A stretch of 64,000 nt of DNA, taken from NCBI GenBank assembly GCA_003170825.1, contig PMYL01000059.1, positions 45,503 through 109,502 of the forward strand, in the 5' to 3' direction. The position numbers and the translations under genes were made by a program. Positions 33,763 to 42,109 of the stretch are shown piece by piece. The notes under the pieces were generated by a model that was given only the letters and a program-made list of their open reading frames with translations, had not been told where the DNA came from and did not search any database. This DNA comes from Acidobacteriaceae bacterium (GTDB lineage Bacteria; Acidobacteriota; Terriglobia; Terriglobales; Acidobacteriaceae). Position 1 is the stretch's first letter. Every line of letters begins with the position of its first letter.

Positions 33763-34548
33763 CTATCCTCCCGCCCCTTGGCCGGGCGCGGCAATCAACC
33801 GCTCGGCCAGGTCGAGCAGCCCGGCGAAGCGGGCCTCGATGAAGCGCGGCCACAACGCCAGCGAGCCAGTCAGCAGGGCAAAGCCGGTCAGGGTCTTGAG
33901 CGGCACGGTCAGCGACATGACCGGCAACTGCGGGCTGAGCTTGCCCAACAGGGCCACCGCCACCTCGACCAGCATGGTTGCGGCCAGCACTGGCGCAGCC
34001 AGTTCGACGGCGGCCAGAAAGACGCCCGCTGCGGCGCGCACGATCTCCAGTGCGGAGGCGGGCGCCAGCGCATAACTGCCCAGGGGCGCCACGCGGAAGC
34101 TGCGCACCATCGAGGCCAGCAGTATCCGGTCGAGCCCGGCCCCGATCACCACCAGCGTGCCCATCAGTTGAAATAGGTCGCCCAACAGCGGCGTCTGAAT
34201 GGCCGAGTTGGGGTCCAGCAGATTGACCAGAGAGAAGCTGAACTGGAGACCGGCGATCTGGCCGGCAAACAGGAGCATCTCATTCAGCAGCGCGAGGGCG
34301 AGGCCGTAGACCAGGCCCACGGCCAGTTCGCCCAGCAGCGCGGAGAAGCCGATGGAGACCTGGGCGCCGGGCAGCGCGGCCACCAGCGGAGCCAGCAGAA
34401 ACGCCACCGCGCCCACAAAGACCGCCTTGGTGCGAAGGGGCAGCGCCGTCGAGGAGAAGAAGGGCGCAAAGGCCACCATCCCGCTCACCCGCACCAGGGC
34501 CAGCGTCATGGCGCTCAGAAAGCTCGTCCAATCCGGCATCTGCGTCAT
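33763..34548 (-). CDS. fliR: Flagellar export protein FliR
   Basis: 261 aa with six or so hydrophobic segments (LVRVSGMVAFAPFFSSTALP; GQIAGLQFSFSLVNLLDPNS). FliR is part of the FliP5-Q4-R1 export gate. It lies 3 bases from flhB and 65 bases after fliQ, across a short repeat-rich gap. Confidence 0.93.
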   Translation of the reverse strand: MTQMPDWTSFLSAMTLALVRVSGMVAFAPFFSSTALPLRTKAVFVGAVAFLLAPLVAALPGAQVSIGFSALLGELAVGLVYGLALALLNEMLLFAGQIAGLQFSFSLVNLLDPNSAIQTPLLGDLFQLMGTLVVIGAGLDRILLASMVRSFRVAPLGSYALAPASALEIVRAAAGVFLAAVELAAPVLAATMLVEVAVALLGKLSPQLPVMSLTVPLKTLTGFALLTGSLALWPRFIEARFAGLLDLAERLIAAPGQGAGG

Positions 34549-34557
34549 TTTTTAGCC

Positions 34558-34605
34558 TCTAGCCGCTAGCTTCCAGCCCCTAGCTAGTAGCTAGAAGCTA
34601 AAAGC
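34558..34605. repeat. Iterated TAGCTAGAAGC-like words between fliQ and fliR
   Basis: The gap repeats words of the type CTAGCCGCTAGC, CTAGCTAGTAGC, TAGAAGC and TAAAAGC. It is similar in type to 15603-15637 and 24600-24725. Confidence 0.65.
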
Positions 34606-34613
34606 TGCTTTTG

Positions 34614-34883
34614 CTATCCCAGATAACGGTGCAGGTCGGCAAGCAACAGGCGGGTATAGGCCGCCAGCCGGCCCAGGAACCACGGCATGCCCACCAGCAG
34701 AATCATGGCCACGGCCCCCAGGCGCGGCACAGAGGTCAGCGACTGCTCCTGCAGGCTGGTCAGGGTCTGGAAGAGGCTCAGCACGAAGCTCAGCAGGGCC
34801 GCGGCAATCAGCAGCGGCGCGGCCAGAATCATGGCCTCCTTCATCAGTTGGCGCAGCAGTTCGGCAACCAGGTCGGGCGTCAT
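34614..34883 (-). CDS. fliQ: Flagellar export protein FliQ
   Basis: 89 aa, the exact family size, from the ATG at 34883 (MTPDLVAELLRQLMKEAMIL); an ATG two codons earlier is also possible. Two hydrophobic hairpin segments: AAPLLIAAALLSFVLSLFQT and GAVAMILLVGMPWFLGRLA. A longer frame up to 35504 reads through fliP out of frame and is not the gene. Confidence 0.92.
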   Translation of the reverse strand: MTPDLVAELLRQLMKEAMILAAPLLIAAALLSFVLSLFQTLTSLQEQSLTSVPRLGAVAMILLVGMPWFLGRLAAYTRLLLADLHRYLG

Positions 34884-34894
34884 CGGCATCCCCC

Positions 34895-35602
34895 TCAAAA
34901 GCTCTTCAACAGCGAGTTGGCCAGCAGGTTCCAGCCGTCCACCATCACAAACAGCAGAATCTTCAACGGCGTCGAGACCACCACCGGCGGCAGTTGAAAC
35001 ATGCCGATCGAGGTGGTAATCGCGGCCGTGACCATGTCGATCAGCAGAAACGGAAGAAACAAGACTGCGCCGATGGCAAACCCGGCCTTCAACTCCGAGA
35101 GGATGTAGGCCGGGACCACCACCCGCATAGGCAGGTCGTCGGGCTTGTCGGGGCGCGGAATCTGGCCGGCGGCGGTAAACAGGGCCAGGTCCTTCTCGCG
35201 CGCGTAGCGCAGCAGGAAGTGTTTGACCGGCTGGGCTCCGCGGTCGATGGCCTCCCATCCCGTCACCTGCCCCGCGCGATAGGGCTCGACTGCCTGCTGA
35301 TCGACTTGATTGAGCACCGGGGTCATCAGAAACCAGGTCATCATCAGGGCCAGGCCCAGCAGCGTGGGGTTGGAGGGCGCCGTCTGCGTGCCCAGCGCTT
35401 GGCGCAGGAAGTGGAAGACCACCGTCAGGCGCACCAGCGGCGTCATGCACATCAGAATCGCGGGCAGCAGGGTAATCAGCGTCAGGACAAGCAGAATCGT
35501 CCACGGGGTCGAGTCCGAGGGGTGCAGGCGGGCATTCAGGTCGGGCACGAGCGGCACGGATGCCGGCGCAGCCACGCTGAGGGCAGCCCAGGAAACTACC
35601 AT
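34895..35602 (-). CDS. fliP: Flagellar export protein FliP
   Basis: 235 aa with an N-terminal hydrophobic leader. Family stretches are MCMTPLVRLTVVFHFLRQAL, LALMMTWFLMTPVLNQVD, LPMRVVVPAYILSELKAGF and the final LPFLLIDMVTAAITTSIGMF. It is the core of the export gate. The start overlaps fliO by 7 bases. Confidence 0.95.
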   Translation of the reverse strand: MVVSWAALSVAAPASVPLVPDLNARLHPSDSTPWTILLVLTLITLLPAILMCMTPLVRLTVVFHFLRQALGTQTAPSNPTLLGLALMMTWFLMTPVLNQVDQQAVEPYRAGQVTGWEAIDRGAQPVKHFLLRYAREKDLALFTAAGQIPRPDKPDDLPMRVVVPAYILSELKAGFAIGAVLFLPFLLIDMVTAAITTSIGMFQLPPVVVSTPLKILLFVMVDGWNLLANSLLKSF

Positions 35603-35910
35603 GAGACCCTCATGGCCGGATGCGCCGCGGCGGGTTGCCTGTTTACGGCCGGCCGCGGCCGGGCCAGATTCGACCCTTCATCGAGCGCATAAAAGGCCGG
35701 TGCGCCCTCCGGCGAGGTGGCCACCAGGAACCGCCGGCCTTCGGCCTCAACCAGGGCCAGCGACTGGCGCGGAGCCAGCGCGATGCGCTCGAGAAGCTCG
35801 AGCCGCGGCCGTGGGCGGCGCGAACCCCGCAGCCTCTCCAGCAGCCATCCGGCCAGCCCGCCTCCCGGCACCATCGCAAGCGTTGCTCGCGTGTTCCCTT
35901 CCTGCTTCAT
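35596..35910 (-). CDS. fliO: FliO-like export accessory protein
   Basis: 104 aa. The FliO core is seen as LELLERIALAPRQSLALVEA with EGRRFLVATSPEGAPAFYAL. The membrane anchor normal for FliO is short and weak here (residues about 9-25). Position directly before fliP supports the call. Confidence 0.75.
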   Translation of the reverse strand: MKQEGNTRATLAMVPGGGLAGWLLERLRGSRRPRPRLELLERIALAPRQSLALVEAEGRRFLVATSPEGAPAFYALDEGSNLARPRPAVNRQPAAAHPAMRVSW

Positions 35911-35962
35911 TCCCCTGGCCTTTCTCGCGCTTATGCTCGTTCAATCCACTGCGCCGGCACGT

Positions 35963-36325
35963 TCAGGCCAGCCGGGTGACCCGCACCGCCAACTGCGTAT
36001 CGACGACCTCAAACTCGCTCCAGGCCAGTTGCACATCGCCTGCGGCCAGCGGCATATCCTCGCCGTGGGCCCAGTGTGTCTCGATCACCTGGCCCGGCTC
36101 CAGAGCCAGCAGGTTGCGCACGCGAAACTCCCGCACCGGGATGGCCACATCCAACTCCACCGGCAGCCGCGCGACCGGCCCGCTGAGCGCAATCAGATCG
36201 CCCTCCTCGGGCTGGTGGGGCGAAGGCACCAGCGCCTGTTCAGCGGCAATCTCACCCGCGCCGGTTCTCTCGGTCTCCTGCGGCAGCTTGCTTGCCGGCG
36301 CAGGCGGTGATTGTGCGGTGGCCAT
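35963..36325 (-). CDS. fliN: Flagellar switch protein FliN
   Basis: 120 aa from the ATG at 36325 (MATAQSPPAPASKLPQETE). It consists of a low-complexity N-terminus and one SpoA domain (LPVELDVAIPVREFRVRNLL, ALEPGQVIETHWAHGEDMPL, then WSEFEVVDTQLAVRVTRLA). It is the first gene of the flagellar cluster, divergent from pdxS, so the main promoter should lie in 36326-36527; no clear element was identified there. The window has a second FliN-like gene at 27656. Confidence 0.87.
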   Translation of the reverse strand: MATAQSPPAPASKLPQETERTGAGEIAAEQALVPSPHQPEEGDLIALSGPVARLPVELDVAIPVREFRVRNLLALEPGQVIETHWAHGEDMPLAAGDVQLAWSEFEVVDTQLAVRVTRLA

Positions 36326-36527
36326 GTGCTGAGCAAACAAGCAGAAAGGTGACCAGAAACGGTACAGAAGGATTGGAAAGAGCTAAAGAAACGCTCCAGC
36401 AGTCCCCCGCCGGTTGCGCCCCATGCAATCAGCCGGCAACATCGCTGCTACACTGGAAAGTGACAGGAACATGCGGTTTTTTGCCCCAACCGGGCTCGGA
36501 AGCCGTTTGGAATCGAGGTCGAGGACT

Positions 36528-37481
36528 ATGCCGGAACAGAATGGAAACAAAAGCTTTACAGGGACCGCGCTGCGCCTGAAGATCGGCTTGGCGGAGATGC
36601 TCAAGGGCGGCGTCATCATGGACGTGATGAACGTGGAGCAGGCCCGCATCGCCGAGGAGGCCGGCGCCACCTCAGTCATGGCCCTGGAGCGCGTGCCGGC
36701 CATGATCCGCGCCGAGGGCGGCGTAGCCCGCATGGCTAAGCCCAGTCTCATCAAGCAGATCATTCAGGCGGTTTCAATCCCAGTGATGGCCAAGGCCCGC
36801 ATCGGCCACTTCGCCGAGGCGCAAATCCTGCAAGAATTAGGTGTGGACTTCATCGACGAGAGCGAGGTTCTCACCCCCGCCGACGAGGCCCATCACATCG
36901 ACAAGCACGCCTTCACCACCCCGTTTGTCTGCGGCGCGCGCAACCTCGGAGAGGCCCTGCGGCGCATCGCCGAAGGCGCGGCCATGATCCGGACAAAAGG
37001 CGAAGCGGGCACCGGCGACGTGGTCTTCGCCGTCCGGCACATGCGCCAGATTACGCGCGAGATGCGGGCGCTGACCGTGCTCAGCGAGCAGGAACTCTAC
37101 GCCGCCGCCAAAGAGCACCAGGCTCCGTATGAGCTGATCCGCATGGTTGCCCAGACCGGCAAGCTGCCGGTCCCCAACTTCTCCGCCGGCGGCATCGCCA
37201 CCCCGGCCGACGCCGCCCTGATGATGCAACTCGGCGCTGAGGCCATCTTTGTCGGGTCCGGAATTTTTATGAAGGAGCGCGCCACGCCGCTCGATGTCGA
37301 GAACGACCCCAAAGAGCGCGCTGAAGCTGTCTCCCGCGCCAAGGCCATCGTCGTAGCCACCACCCACTTCAACGACCCCAAGATTCTCGCCGAGGTCTCC
37401 GAGCAGGTGACCGGCACCATGAAGGGCCTGGCCGCCGCCGGCCTCGAAGAGTCGCAACTCCTCCAAACCCGCGGCTGGTGA
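36528..37481 (+). CDS. pdxS: Pyridoxal 5'-phosphate synthase, lyase subunit
   Basis: 317 aa from the ATG at 36528; the frame is open to 36414 but the family begins near here. PdxS builds PLP from ribose 5-phosphate, glyceraldehyde 3-phosphate and ammonia delivered by PdxT. It is highly conserved: [78 protein letters not shown]. pdxT lies 2.4 kb downstream rather than next to it. Confidence 0.97.
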   Translation: MPEQNGNKSFTGTALRLKIGLAEMLKGGVIMDVMNVEQARIAEEAGATSVMALERVPAMIRAEGGVARMAKPSLIKQIIQAVSIPVMAKARIGHFAEAQILQELGVDFIDESEVLTPADEAHHIDKHAFTTPFVCGARNLGEALRRIAEGAAMIRTKGEAGTGDVVFAVRHMRQITREMRALTVLSEQELYAAAKEHQAPYELIRMVAQTGKLPVPNFSAGGIATPADAALMMQLGAEAIFVGSGIFMKERATPLDVENDPKERAEAVSRAKAIVVATTHFNDPKILAEVSEQVTGTMKGLAAAGLEESQLLQTRGW

Positions 37482-37555
37482 ACTGGCCGTTCAGGCGGAC
37501 GCTCGCTATTCGCTCGCAGGAACTTCTTCGCCAAGGGAATATCGCTTTGTGTCAG

Positions 37556-37614
37556 GGCACGACTTCAGTCGTGCCGTAAAGCCTCAAAAAATGTCCGGGC
37601 TTTAGCCCCTGAGG
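37556..37614. repeat. Composite REP element (A + B)
   Basis: 37556-37575 is GGCACGACTTCAGTCGTGCC and 37596-37614 is CGGGCTTTAGCCCCTGAGG, the same order and orientation as in the carB element on the plus strand. It also could act as the pdxS terminator. Confidence 0.88.
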
Positions 37615-37670
37615 TATGCTTTCCGGGTCTGGTTTCGCCATTCGAGATTCCACTGCATCCCAATCAGACC

Positions 37671-37708
37671 GCACCCTTGCGCTAGGAAAAAAGAGCAAGG
37701 ATGGGGCA
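37671..37708. repeat. Imperfect hairpin, family D
   Basis: Arms around ACCCTTGC (about 37673-37680) and GCAAGGATGGGG (about 37695-37706) face each other across an A-rich loop. The reverse complement closely resembles 39143-39180, which lies on the other side of the DUF3892/protease pair. Confidence 0.6.
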
Positions 37709-37780
37709 CACGGACCCCTGGCGGACAATGGCACACTCCTTAGATGTCTGGTATTCTAAAGATCGGTTTTCGGAGAGATC

Positions 37781-38059
37781 ATGGCAGACGTACAGGTCAC
37801 TTGCATCACAAAACCGGACGTGTTCAGTTCGCATGAGCACATTACGCAAATTGGCGGTGTCGGTTGGAAATGGCTGCGGGATGACGTAATCAGAAGCATA
37901 GAGGCGAAAACAAATACGTTCTACGTCATCGACCCTGCGAGCGGCAAGAAGGCCTATGTCGGGGTAGTACGCCCTACGGACGGAAGATTGCCCTACTTGC
38001 AAACACATGCCGACGGCGTTTGGACAAACAACCTTTTGTCATTACCTCAGTGCCCTTGA
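37781..38059 (+). CDS. DUF3892 protein
   Basis: 92 aa. It matches the DUF3892 pattern: VTCITKPDVFSSHEHITQIG, then FYVIDPASGKKAYVGVV, and the ending LQTHADGVWTNNLLSLPQC. The function of the family is unknown. It is 23 bases upstream of the serine-protease-like gene on the same strand, and both are less GC-rich than the neighbours. Confidence 0.8.
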   Translation: MADVQVTCITKPDVFSSHEHITQIGGVGWKWLRDDVIRSIEAKTNTFYVIDPASGKKAYVGVVRPTDGRLPYLQTHADGVWTNNLLSLPQCP

Positions 38060-38082
38060 TATGAGTCAATTGGAAGACCTTG

Positions 38083-39108
38083 ATGAGTACAACGAACGCA
38101 ACTAACGCGGAGGTAGACACACCCGTATCAAGGCGAGACGAGGAGGCTCGAGGAGCATCTGACAACTCGGAGAGCATCCCTTCCCAGCAATCAACTCTGC
38201 CAAGTGATATTCCGGAGCAAGTTCCGCCACCTCCACGCATCTTTATTGTAATTGCTCGTTTAGACGCAAAGAACTTGGAGGGAGCATTCCGTCGGATAGC
38301 GGAAGATGTGCAGAGTTTTATAGATCAGTCCGGAATCGCTGCAAAATATAACTTTTTATTTCTGTATAATGAGCAGTCGCCAATCTCGGAAAGTACGTCT
38401 AATACGCTTTATGCTGCGGCTAGCAGTGATTTTCGCGACCGAACTAAGCCTATTCTTCTCTTATTGCACACCCAAGGCGGTTCTCCGGTTCCAGCATATC
38501 TGATCAGCAGGTACTTAAAGGCATCCAGTGAGGGCGGATTTGTAGCTTTGGTGCCGAGAAGAGCAAAGTCGGCTGGAACTCTCCTTGCGCTTGGCGCAAG
38601 AGAAATTCATATGGGGATGATGAGCGAATTGGGTCCTGTGGATCCCCAATTCCGTAATCTTCCCGCGTTAGGACTTGGCACTGCTCTGGATTATATCGCA
38701 GGTATATGTGAAAAGCACCCGGCAGCCGCCGATATGCTTGCCACCTATCTTGAGAAATCCCTCAGCATTCAGCATCTTGGATTGTATGAGAGAGTATCGG
38801 AGTCGGCAACTCATTACGCACAAAAACTATTGAAAAGGAATGGTCTATCAGATGAAAAAGTGGCTCAAGTCGCACACCAATTGGTCTATGGCTACAAGGA
38901 CCACTCATTTGCAATTGACTGTGATGAGATAAAAAGTATCTTAGGAGAGGAAATCGTAAAAATCGAGACGCCTGAGTATAAATTGGCAAATCAAATTCAC
39001 CAATATATGGAGGAGGTAAACGTAGCTTACAGGGTCTTCCATAAAAGATACTGCTCAATAACAGGCAGGGCAGATGGGCTAAGTATTGAGACTCTAGAAG
39101 AGGACTAG
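38083..39108 (+). CDS. Serine-dehydrogenase-proteinase-like protein (ClpP/crotonase fold)
   Basis: 341 aa from the ATG at 38083. The first 50 residues are disordered-looking (Ser/Glu/Pro). The core matches SDH-proteinase-like members of the ClpP/SppA clan: PILLLLHTQGGSPVPAYLIS, then VPRRAKSAGTLLALGAREIH, where Ser163 in KSAGT is the likely nucleophile, followed by MMSELGPVDPQF. No membrane segment or signal peptide is seen, so it is probably cytoplasmic. C-terminal residues are helical and charged. It follows the DUF3892 gene closely; base composition suggests joint acquisition. The target is unknown. Confidence 0.75.
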   Translation: MSTTNATNAEVDTPVSRRDEEARGASDNSESIPSQQSTLPSDIPEQVPPPPRIFIVIARLDAKNLEGAFRRIAEDVQSFIDQSGIAAKYNFLFLYNEQSPISESTSNTLYAAASSDFRDRTKPILLLLHTQGGSPVPAYLISRYLKASSEGGFVALVPRRAKSAGTLLALGAREIHMGMMSELGPVDPQFRNLPALGLGTALDYIAGICEKHPAAADMLATYLEKSLSIQHLGLYERVSESATHYAQKLLKRNGLSDEKVAQVAHQLVYGYKDHSFAIDCDEIKSILGEEIVKIETPEYKLANQIHQYMEEVNVAYRVFHKRYCSITGRADGLSIETLEED

Positions 39109-39142
39109 GCTGGGTACCCACTCGACCCAACAATAAACTGCG

Positions 39143-39180
39143 GGTGCCATCCTTCGCTTTCTTCTAGCGAAGGGTGGGAA
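39143..39180. repeat. Hairpin, family D, inverted copy
   Basis: CCATCCTTCGCT (39147-39158) pairs with AGCGAAGGGTGG (39166-39177), 11 of 12 bases. Read on the plus strand it resembles the minus strand of 37671-37708. It may also terminate the protease-like gene. Confidence 0.65.
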
Positions 39181-39208
39181 ACCGTCCCCGTTCCTTTCCC
39201 GGGCCGAA

Positions 39209-39232
39209 GGCGTCTGCCCCACCGCAGGTGCT
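39209..39232. repeat. REP element C
   Basis: GCGTCTGCCCCACCGCAGG plus following bases match 16029-16052, which codes for the VWFA protein C-terminus. Core palindrome CACCGCAGGTG at 39220-39230. Confidence 0.7.
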
Positions 39233-39234
39233 GG

Positions 39235-39747
39235 TCAGACAGAGGTCAACTGACTGAAGATTTCGGGAAGGTTGACATACAAGGGCGTCCCTTTGACTTC
39301 GAGACGCGGGGCTTCGACCCATTCCGTTCCAGAGCACATGCGCCCGGTGCGCGTCTTGGGATCGATGATCCAGACCGTCTCCACGCCCATCTCGCGATAG
39401 TCCTGCGCGCGCTCCTGCGTGTCGGAGTAGCTATCGTCGGGAGAGAGAATCTCGATCACCAGCAGCGGCGGATCGGTCAGCACTTCCGGTTGCGCTCCGG
39501 CTGTCAGGACCACGAGGTCCGGCACACGAACCCGGTTCTCCGAGACTCGAACCCGCTGTTCCGTGCTTCCCGTGATTCCCCATTGCTTCTCGTGCGCAAA
39601 AAACCACGCAGCCAGCAGCCACTGCAATCGTGCATGCTCCCACTTGCCCACATTGCGCTCCCTGATCTCTCCATCCACGTACTCGCGGTCCGGCCGGTAG
39701 CTGATGCCAAGATATTCATTCAACGGGATGCGCAAAGCCGTGGCCAT
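39235..39747 (-). CDS. Uma2-family (DUF820) putative endonuclease
   Basis: 170 aa. The Uma2 restriction-endonuclease-like fold is recognised from YVDGEIRERNVGKWEHARLQ, RVPDLVVLTAGAQPE (catalytic Asp region) and PPLLVIEILSPDDSYSDTQE with the later YREMGVETVWIIDP. Members occur in many copies in some bacteria; their biological role is uncertain. It runs against pdxS/pdxT, in the region separating the two. Confidence 0.8.
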   Translation of the reverse strand: MATALRIPLNEYLGISYRPDREYVDGEIRERNVGKWEHARLQWLLAAWFFAHEKQWGITGSTEQRVRVSENRVRVPDLVVLTAGAQPEVLTDPPLLVIEILSPDDSYSDTQERAQDYREMGVETVWIIDPKTRTGRMCSGTEWVEAPRLEVKGTPLYVNLPEIFSQLTSV

Positions 39748-39809
39748 ACTCAGGAATATAGCATGATTTCCGTGCGGGAATCGGTCGGAAGCGGATGTCC
39801 TATCGTTGC

Positions 39810-39876
39810 GCTCTGCCGCACCGCAGGTGCCCGAAGGACGCCCGCCTGGACGGCAAGTCCCCCCACCGCAGGTGGC
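39810..39876. repeat. REP element C, two cores
   Basis: GCACCGCAGGTGC (39818-39830) and CCACCGCAGGTGG (39863-39875) flank a segment containing CCGCCTGGACGGCAAGTCC, similar to 15742-15759. Confidence 0.65.
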
Positions 39877-39913
39877 AAGCAGATAAAATTGTCTTGAGCG
39901 GCGTCGTTTCCCG

Positions 39914-40567
39914 ATGAAATCGCTGACGAAGTACCCTGGCCAAAGGCAGAGCTTTCAATTGACGAAGACAGAGTTTTCCGGAAAAGACCACCCGCGCATC
40001 GGCGTATTGGCAATTCAGGGCAATTACGCCAGCCATTCGCAAGCTCTGATTGAGGCAGGCGCCGAGCCCGTCGAGGTGCGCAAGCCTAGCCAACTCGCCG
40101 GCCTCGATGGCCTGATCCTGCCCGGCGGCGAATCGACCACGATGCTCAGATTCCTTGAGAAGCACCTTTTTTTTGAAGTTTTACAAGAGTTTTGCAGCAA
40201 AAAGCCCATCTTTGGCACCTGCGCCGGAGCCATCTTGCTGGCGCGGGAGGTTCGCAATCCGGCGCAGCGCAGCCTGGGTGTGCTCGATGCCGTGGTGGAG
40301 CGCAACGCCTACGGCCGCCAGATCGACTCGACCATTCTGACGGCGGAAACCACTCTCGCCGGCGGCCCGCTGGAGATGGTCTTCATCCGTGCCCCGCGCA
40401 TCGTCGAAACCGGCGCAGGCGTGGATATCCTGGCCTTGCGAGACGGCTTTCCGGCACTGGTGAAGCAGGGCAGGATCATGGCGGCCACTTTTCACCCCGA
40501 GCTTTCCAGCGACCGGCGGGTTCACCGGCTCTTTGTCCAGATCGTGACCGCCACAGCTTCAAAATAA
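39914..40567 (+). CDS. pdxT: Pyridoxal 5'-phosphate synthase, glutaminase subunit
   Basis: 217 aa. PdxT hydrolyses glutamine and passes ammonia to PdxS. Seen: RIGVLAIQGNYASHSQALIE, LDGLILPGGESTTMLRFLEK, the nucleophile Cys in FGTCAGAILLAREV, and His/Glu in ATFHPELSSDRRVH. The first 28 residues extend beyond the usual start; no better in-frame Met is visible. It is separated from pdxS by the island at 37671-39876. Confidence 0.95.
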   Translation: MKSLTKYPGQRQSFQLTKTEFSGKDHPRIGVLAIQGNYASHSQALIEAGAEPVEVRKPSQLAGLDGLILPGGESTTMLRFLEKHLFFEVLQEFCSKKPIFGTCAGAILLAREVRNPAQRSLGVLDAVVERNAYGRQIDSTILTAETTLAGGPLEMVFIRAPRIVETGAGVDILALRDGFPALVKQGRIMAATFHPELSSDRRVHRLFVQIVTATASK

Positions 40568-40597
40568 AGATTCGCAAATCGACGGGGGCCGTTGGGG

Positions 40598-40909
40598 CTA
40601 GGCAGCATTGAGCCGCAGCAACGAACGGCACCGCTCGCCAAAGCTCGGCACTTCGGGACACTCGAAATATACCTTGCGGTTGAGCGCCATGAGCAGCTGC
40701 ACAGCCTGTATCTGCTCATTGTCCGCCGATAACGATGTACCCTCATGCACGAATTCGTCGGTGAGGTATTCGATCGCATGGCCCAGGATCTCCAGCGCGC
40801 GCCCCGCCTGAGGAGTGATGCGGCGGTGGCGATTCGGGCGTACACGGGCAGTGGATACGGCCGGTGCAATGGCCGGAATCGGGAAGCTGGTTGTGGAAGA
40901 AGCTGCCAT
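40598..40909 (-). CDS. Small protein, unknown function
   Basis: 103 aa from the ATG at 40909; the open frame extends to 41077, but the upstream part looks non-coding. The C-terminal part is orderly and helical: QAGRALEILGHAIEYLTDEF, then NEQIQAVQLLMALNRKVYFE with CPEVPSFGERCRSLLRLN. No domain is recognised. It is convergent with pdxT and divergent from nuoA. Confidence 0.6.
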   Translation of the reverse strand: MAASSTTSFPIPAIAPAVSTARVRPNRHRRITPQAGRALEILGHAIEYLTDEFVHEGTSLSADNEQIQAVQLLMALNRKVYFECPEVPSFGERCRSLLRLNAA

Positions 40910-41205
40910 GCTGTTTATCCTCACCCTGTTCTTCGGCCAATTCGCCGCTCTTTTCAGATGACGAACGTACTGTGTCCCATAACAGTACACAGAATTATGG
41001 CGTGCTATTTTCGGGAAATAATGTGATGCAGCGCACAGATGACCCATCCCGGCCACGGATATCCCAGAGCCCCGCACACACCCGGTTCGCCTTGACGGGA
41101 TGAGCCCGAAAACCTAATCTCAAACCAGCATCCTGTTTGATCGGAGCCGTTGGCGGCTGTGGTCAAGGGGGTGCAATCCTACTGGACTTTTCAGATTGGG
41201 CGGCC
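40910..41205. other. Divergent upstream region of nuoA
   Basis: About 300 bases without a gene, between the small unknown gene (-) and nuoA (+). It contains the candidate nuo promoter at 41092-41120. Nothing else was identified. Confidence 0.5.
41092..41120 (+). promoter_or_regulatory. Candidate sigma-70-type promoter of the nuo operon
   Basis: TTGACG (41092-41097), a 17-base spacer and TAATCT (41115-41120). Spacing is ideal and the -35 matches 5 of 6 bases. It lies about 85 bases upstream of nuoA. Confidence 0.6.
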
Positions 41206-41607
41206 ATGATCCCCTACTACTGGCAGTATCTCCCGCTGTTGATGCAGATTCTTGCCGCGTTTGGCCTTGGCCTGGGGATGGTTGCAGCCTCCTGGTTCAT
41301 TGGGCGGCATCGCAACTCGGCCACCAAGCTGGCCGCCTACGAGTGCGGAATCGAGGCCGTGGGCGACGCCCGAGGGCGATTCAGTGTCCGCTTTTATATG
41401 GTGGCCGTCCTGTTCATCCTCTTCGACGTGGAAGCGGTCTTCATGATGCCGTGGGCGGTGATCTACCGCAAGTTGCCCCAGATCACCGGCTCCCGGCTGT
41501 TCGGCTTCTGGGAGATGCTGGTCTATCTCGGCTTTGTGGCCGTCGGACTCTACTACATCGTGCGCAAGGGCATCCTGAACTGGAGCCAGGACAAGGCGGA
41601 TCTTTAG
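41206..41607 (+). CDS. nuoA: NADH-quinone oxidoreductase subunit A
   Basis: 133 aa from the ATG at 41206 (MIPYYWQYLPLLMQILAAFG). It is a membrane subunit of complex I with three hydrophobic segments. The conserved loop KLAAYECGIEAVGDARGRFS with the key Cys, and FYMVAVLFILFDVEAVFMMP, are clear. nuoC follows after 1 base, so nuoB, normally next, is missing from this position. Confidence 0.95.
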   Translation: MIPYYWQYLPLLMQILAAFGLGLGMVAASWFIGRHRNSATKLAAYECGIEAVGDARGRFSVRFYMVAVLFILFDVEAVFMMPWAVIYRKLPQITGSRLFGFWEMLVYLGFVAVGLYYIVRKGILNWSQDKADL

Positions 41608-41608
41608 G

Positions 41609-42109
41609 ATGAGCGTCGCCAACACATTCATCGGGAAAGCCGCCGTGCTGAAAGGGCTTCCAGAGCACCCTGCCGTCAAGGCCATACTGGCCTGGAACCC
41701 GCAGGCGCTGGCCGATGCCAAATTCGACCGGAATGAGTTGACGCTGACCATCGCCGCCGAAGAGATTCGCGCCGCGGCTGCCACCGTGCAGGCGGCCGGA
41801 TACAACTTTTTCGAGGACCTGACCGCAGTCGACTGGTCCCCTTCCTCGCCCCGCTTCCAGTTGAGCTACCACATTCTGTCGCACGCCCATAAAGAGCGCA
41901 TCCGGCTGCGGGTACTGGTTGACGGGGAAAGCCCGTCGGTGGAGTCCATCACCCCGGTCTGGCCTTCAGCCAACTATTACGAGCGCGAGGTCTTCGACCT
42001 GTTCGGCGTGCGCTTCGACGAGCATCCCAACCTGCGCCGCATCCTGATGCCCGACGACTGGGTAGGGCATCCATTGCGCAAGGACTATCCGGTGGAGGGG
42101 TACCGCTAG
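41609..42109 (+). CDS. nuoC: NADH-quinone oxidoreductase subunit C
   Basis: 166 aa. Part of the hydrophilic arm. The 30 kDa family motif is seen: WPSANYYEREVFDLFGVRFD, then HPNLRRILMPDDWVGHPLRK with KDYPVEGYR at the end. It is separate from nuoD rather than fused, and abuts it directly. Confidence 0.95.
   Translation: MSVANTFIGKAAVLKGLPEHPAVKAILAWNPQALADAKFDRNELTLTIAAEEIRAAAATVQAAGYNFFEDLTAVDWSPSSPRFQLSYHILSHAHKERIRLRVLVDGESPSVESITPVWPSANYYEREVFDLFGVRFDEHPNLRRILMPDDWVGHPLRKDYPVEGYR

Larger units (their letters stand above)
37482..37780. other. Repeat-bearing gap after pdxS
   Basis: About 300 bases without a gene. It holds a composite A+B REP (37556-37614) and a hairpin of family D (37671-37708), then the upstream region of the DUF3892 gene. 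No clear promoter was identified. Confidence 0.6.

Noticed and set aside
30485-33853. A single 1,122-codon minus-strand frame suggesting a fusion
   Set aside because: The first 420 residues are flhB read out of frame (Arg/Ala/Gly-rich). The true flhA starts at 32596 and flhB is separate at 32593-33759.
32596-34176. A 526-codon plus-strand frame
   Set aside because: Antisense to flhB and fliR, low complexity, no domain.
41607-41609. Possible hidden nuoB between nuoA and nuoC
   Set aside because: There is a single base between the two genes, and no NuoB-like cysteine motif was found in any other frame around it.
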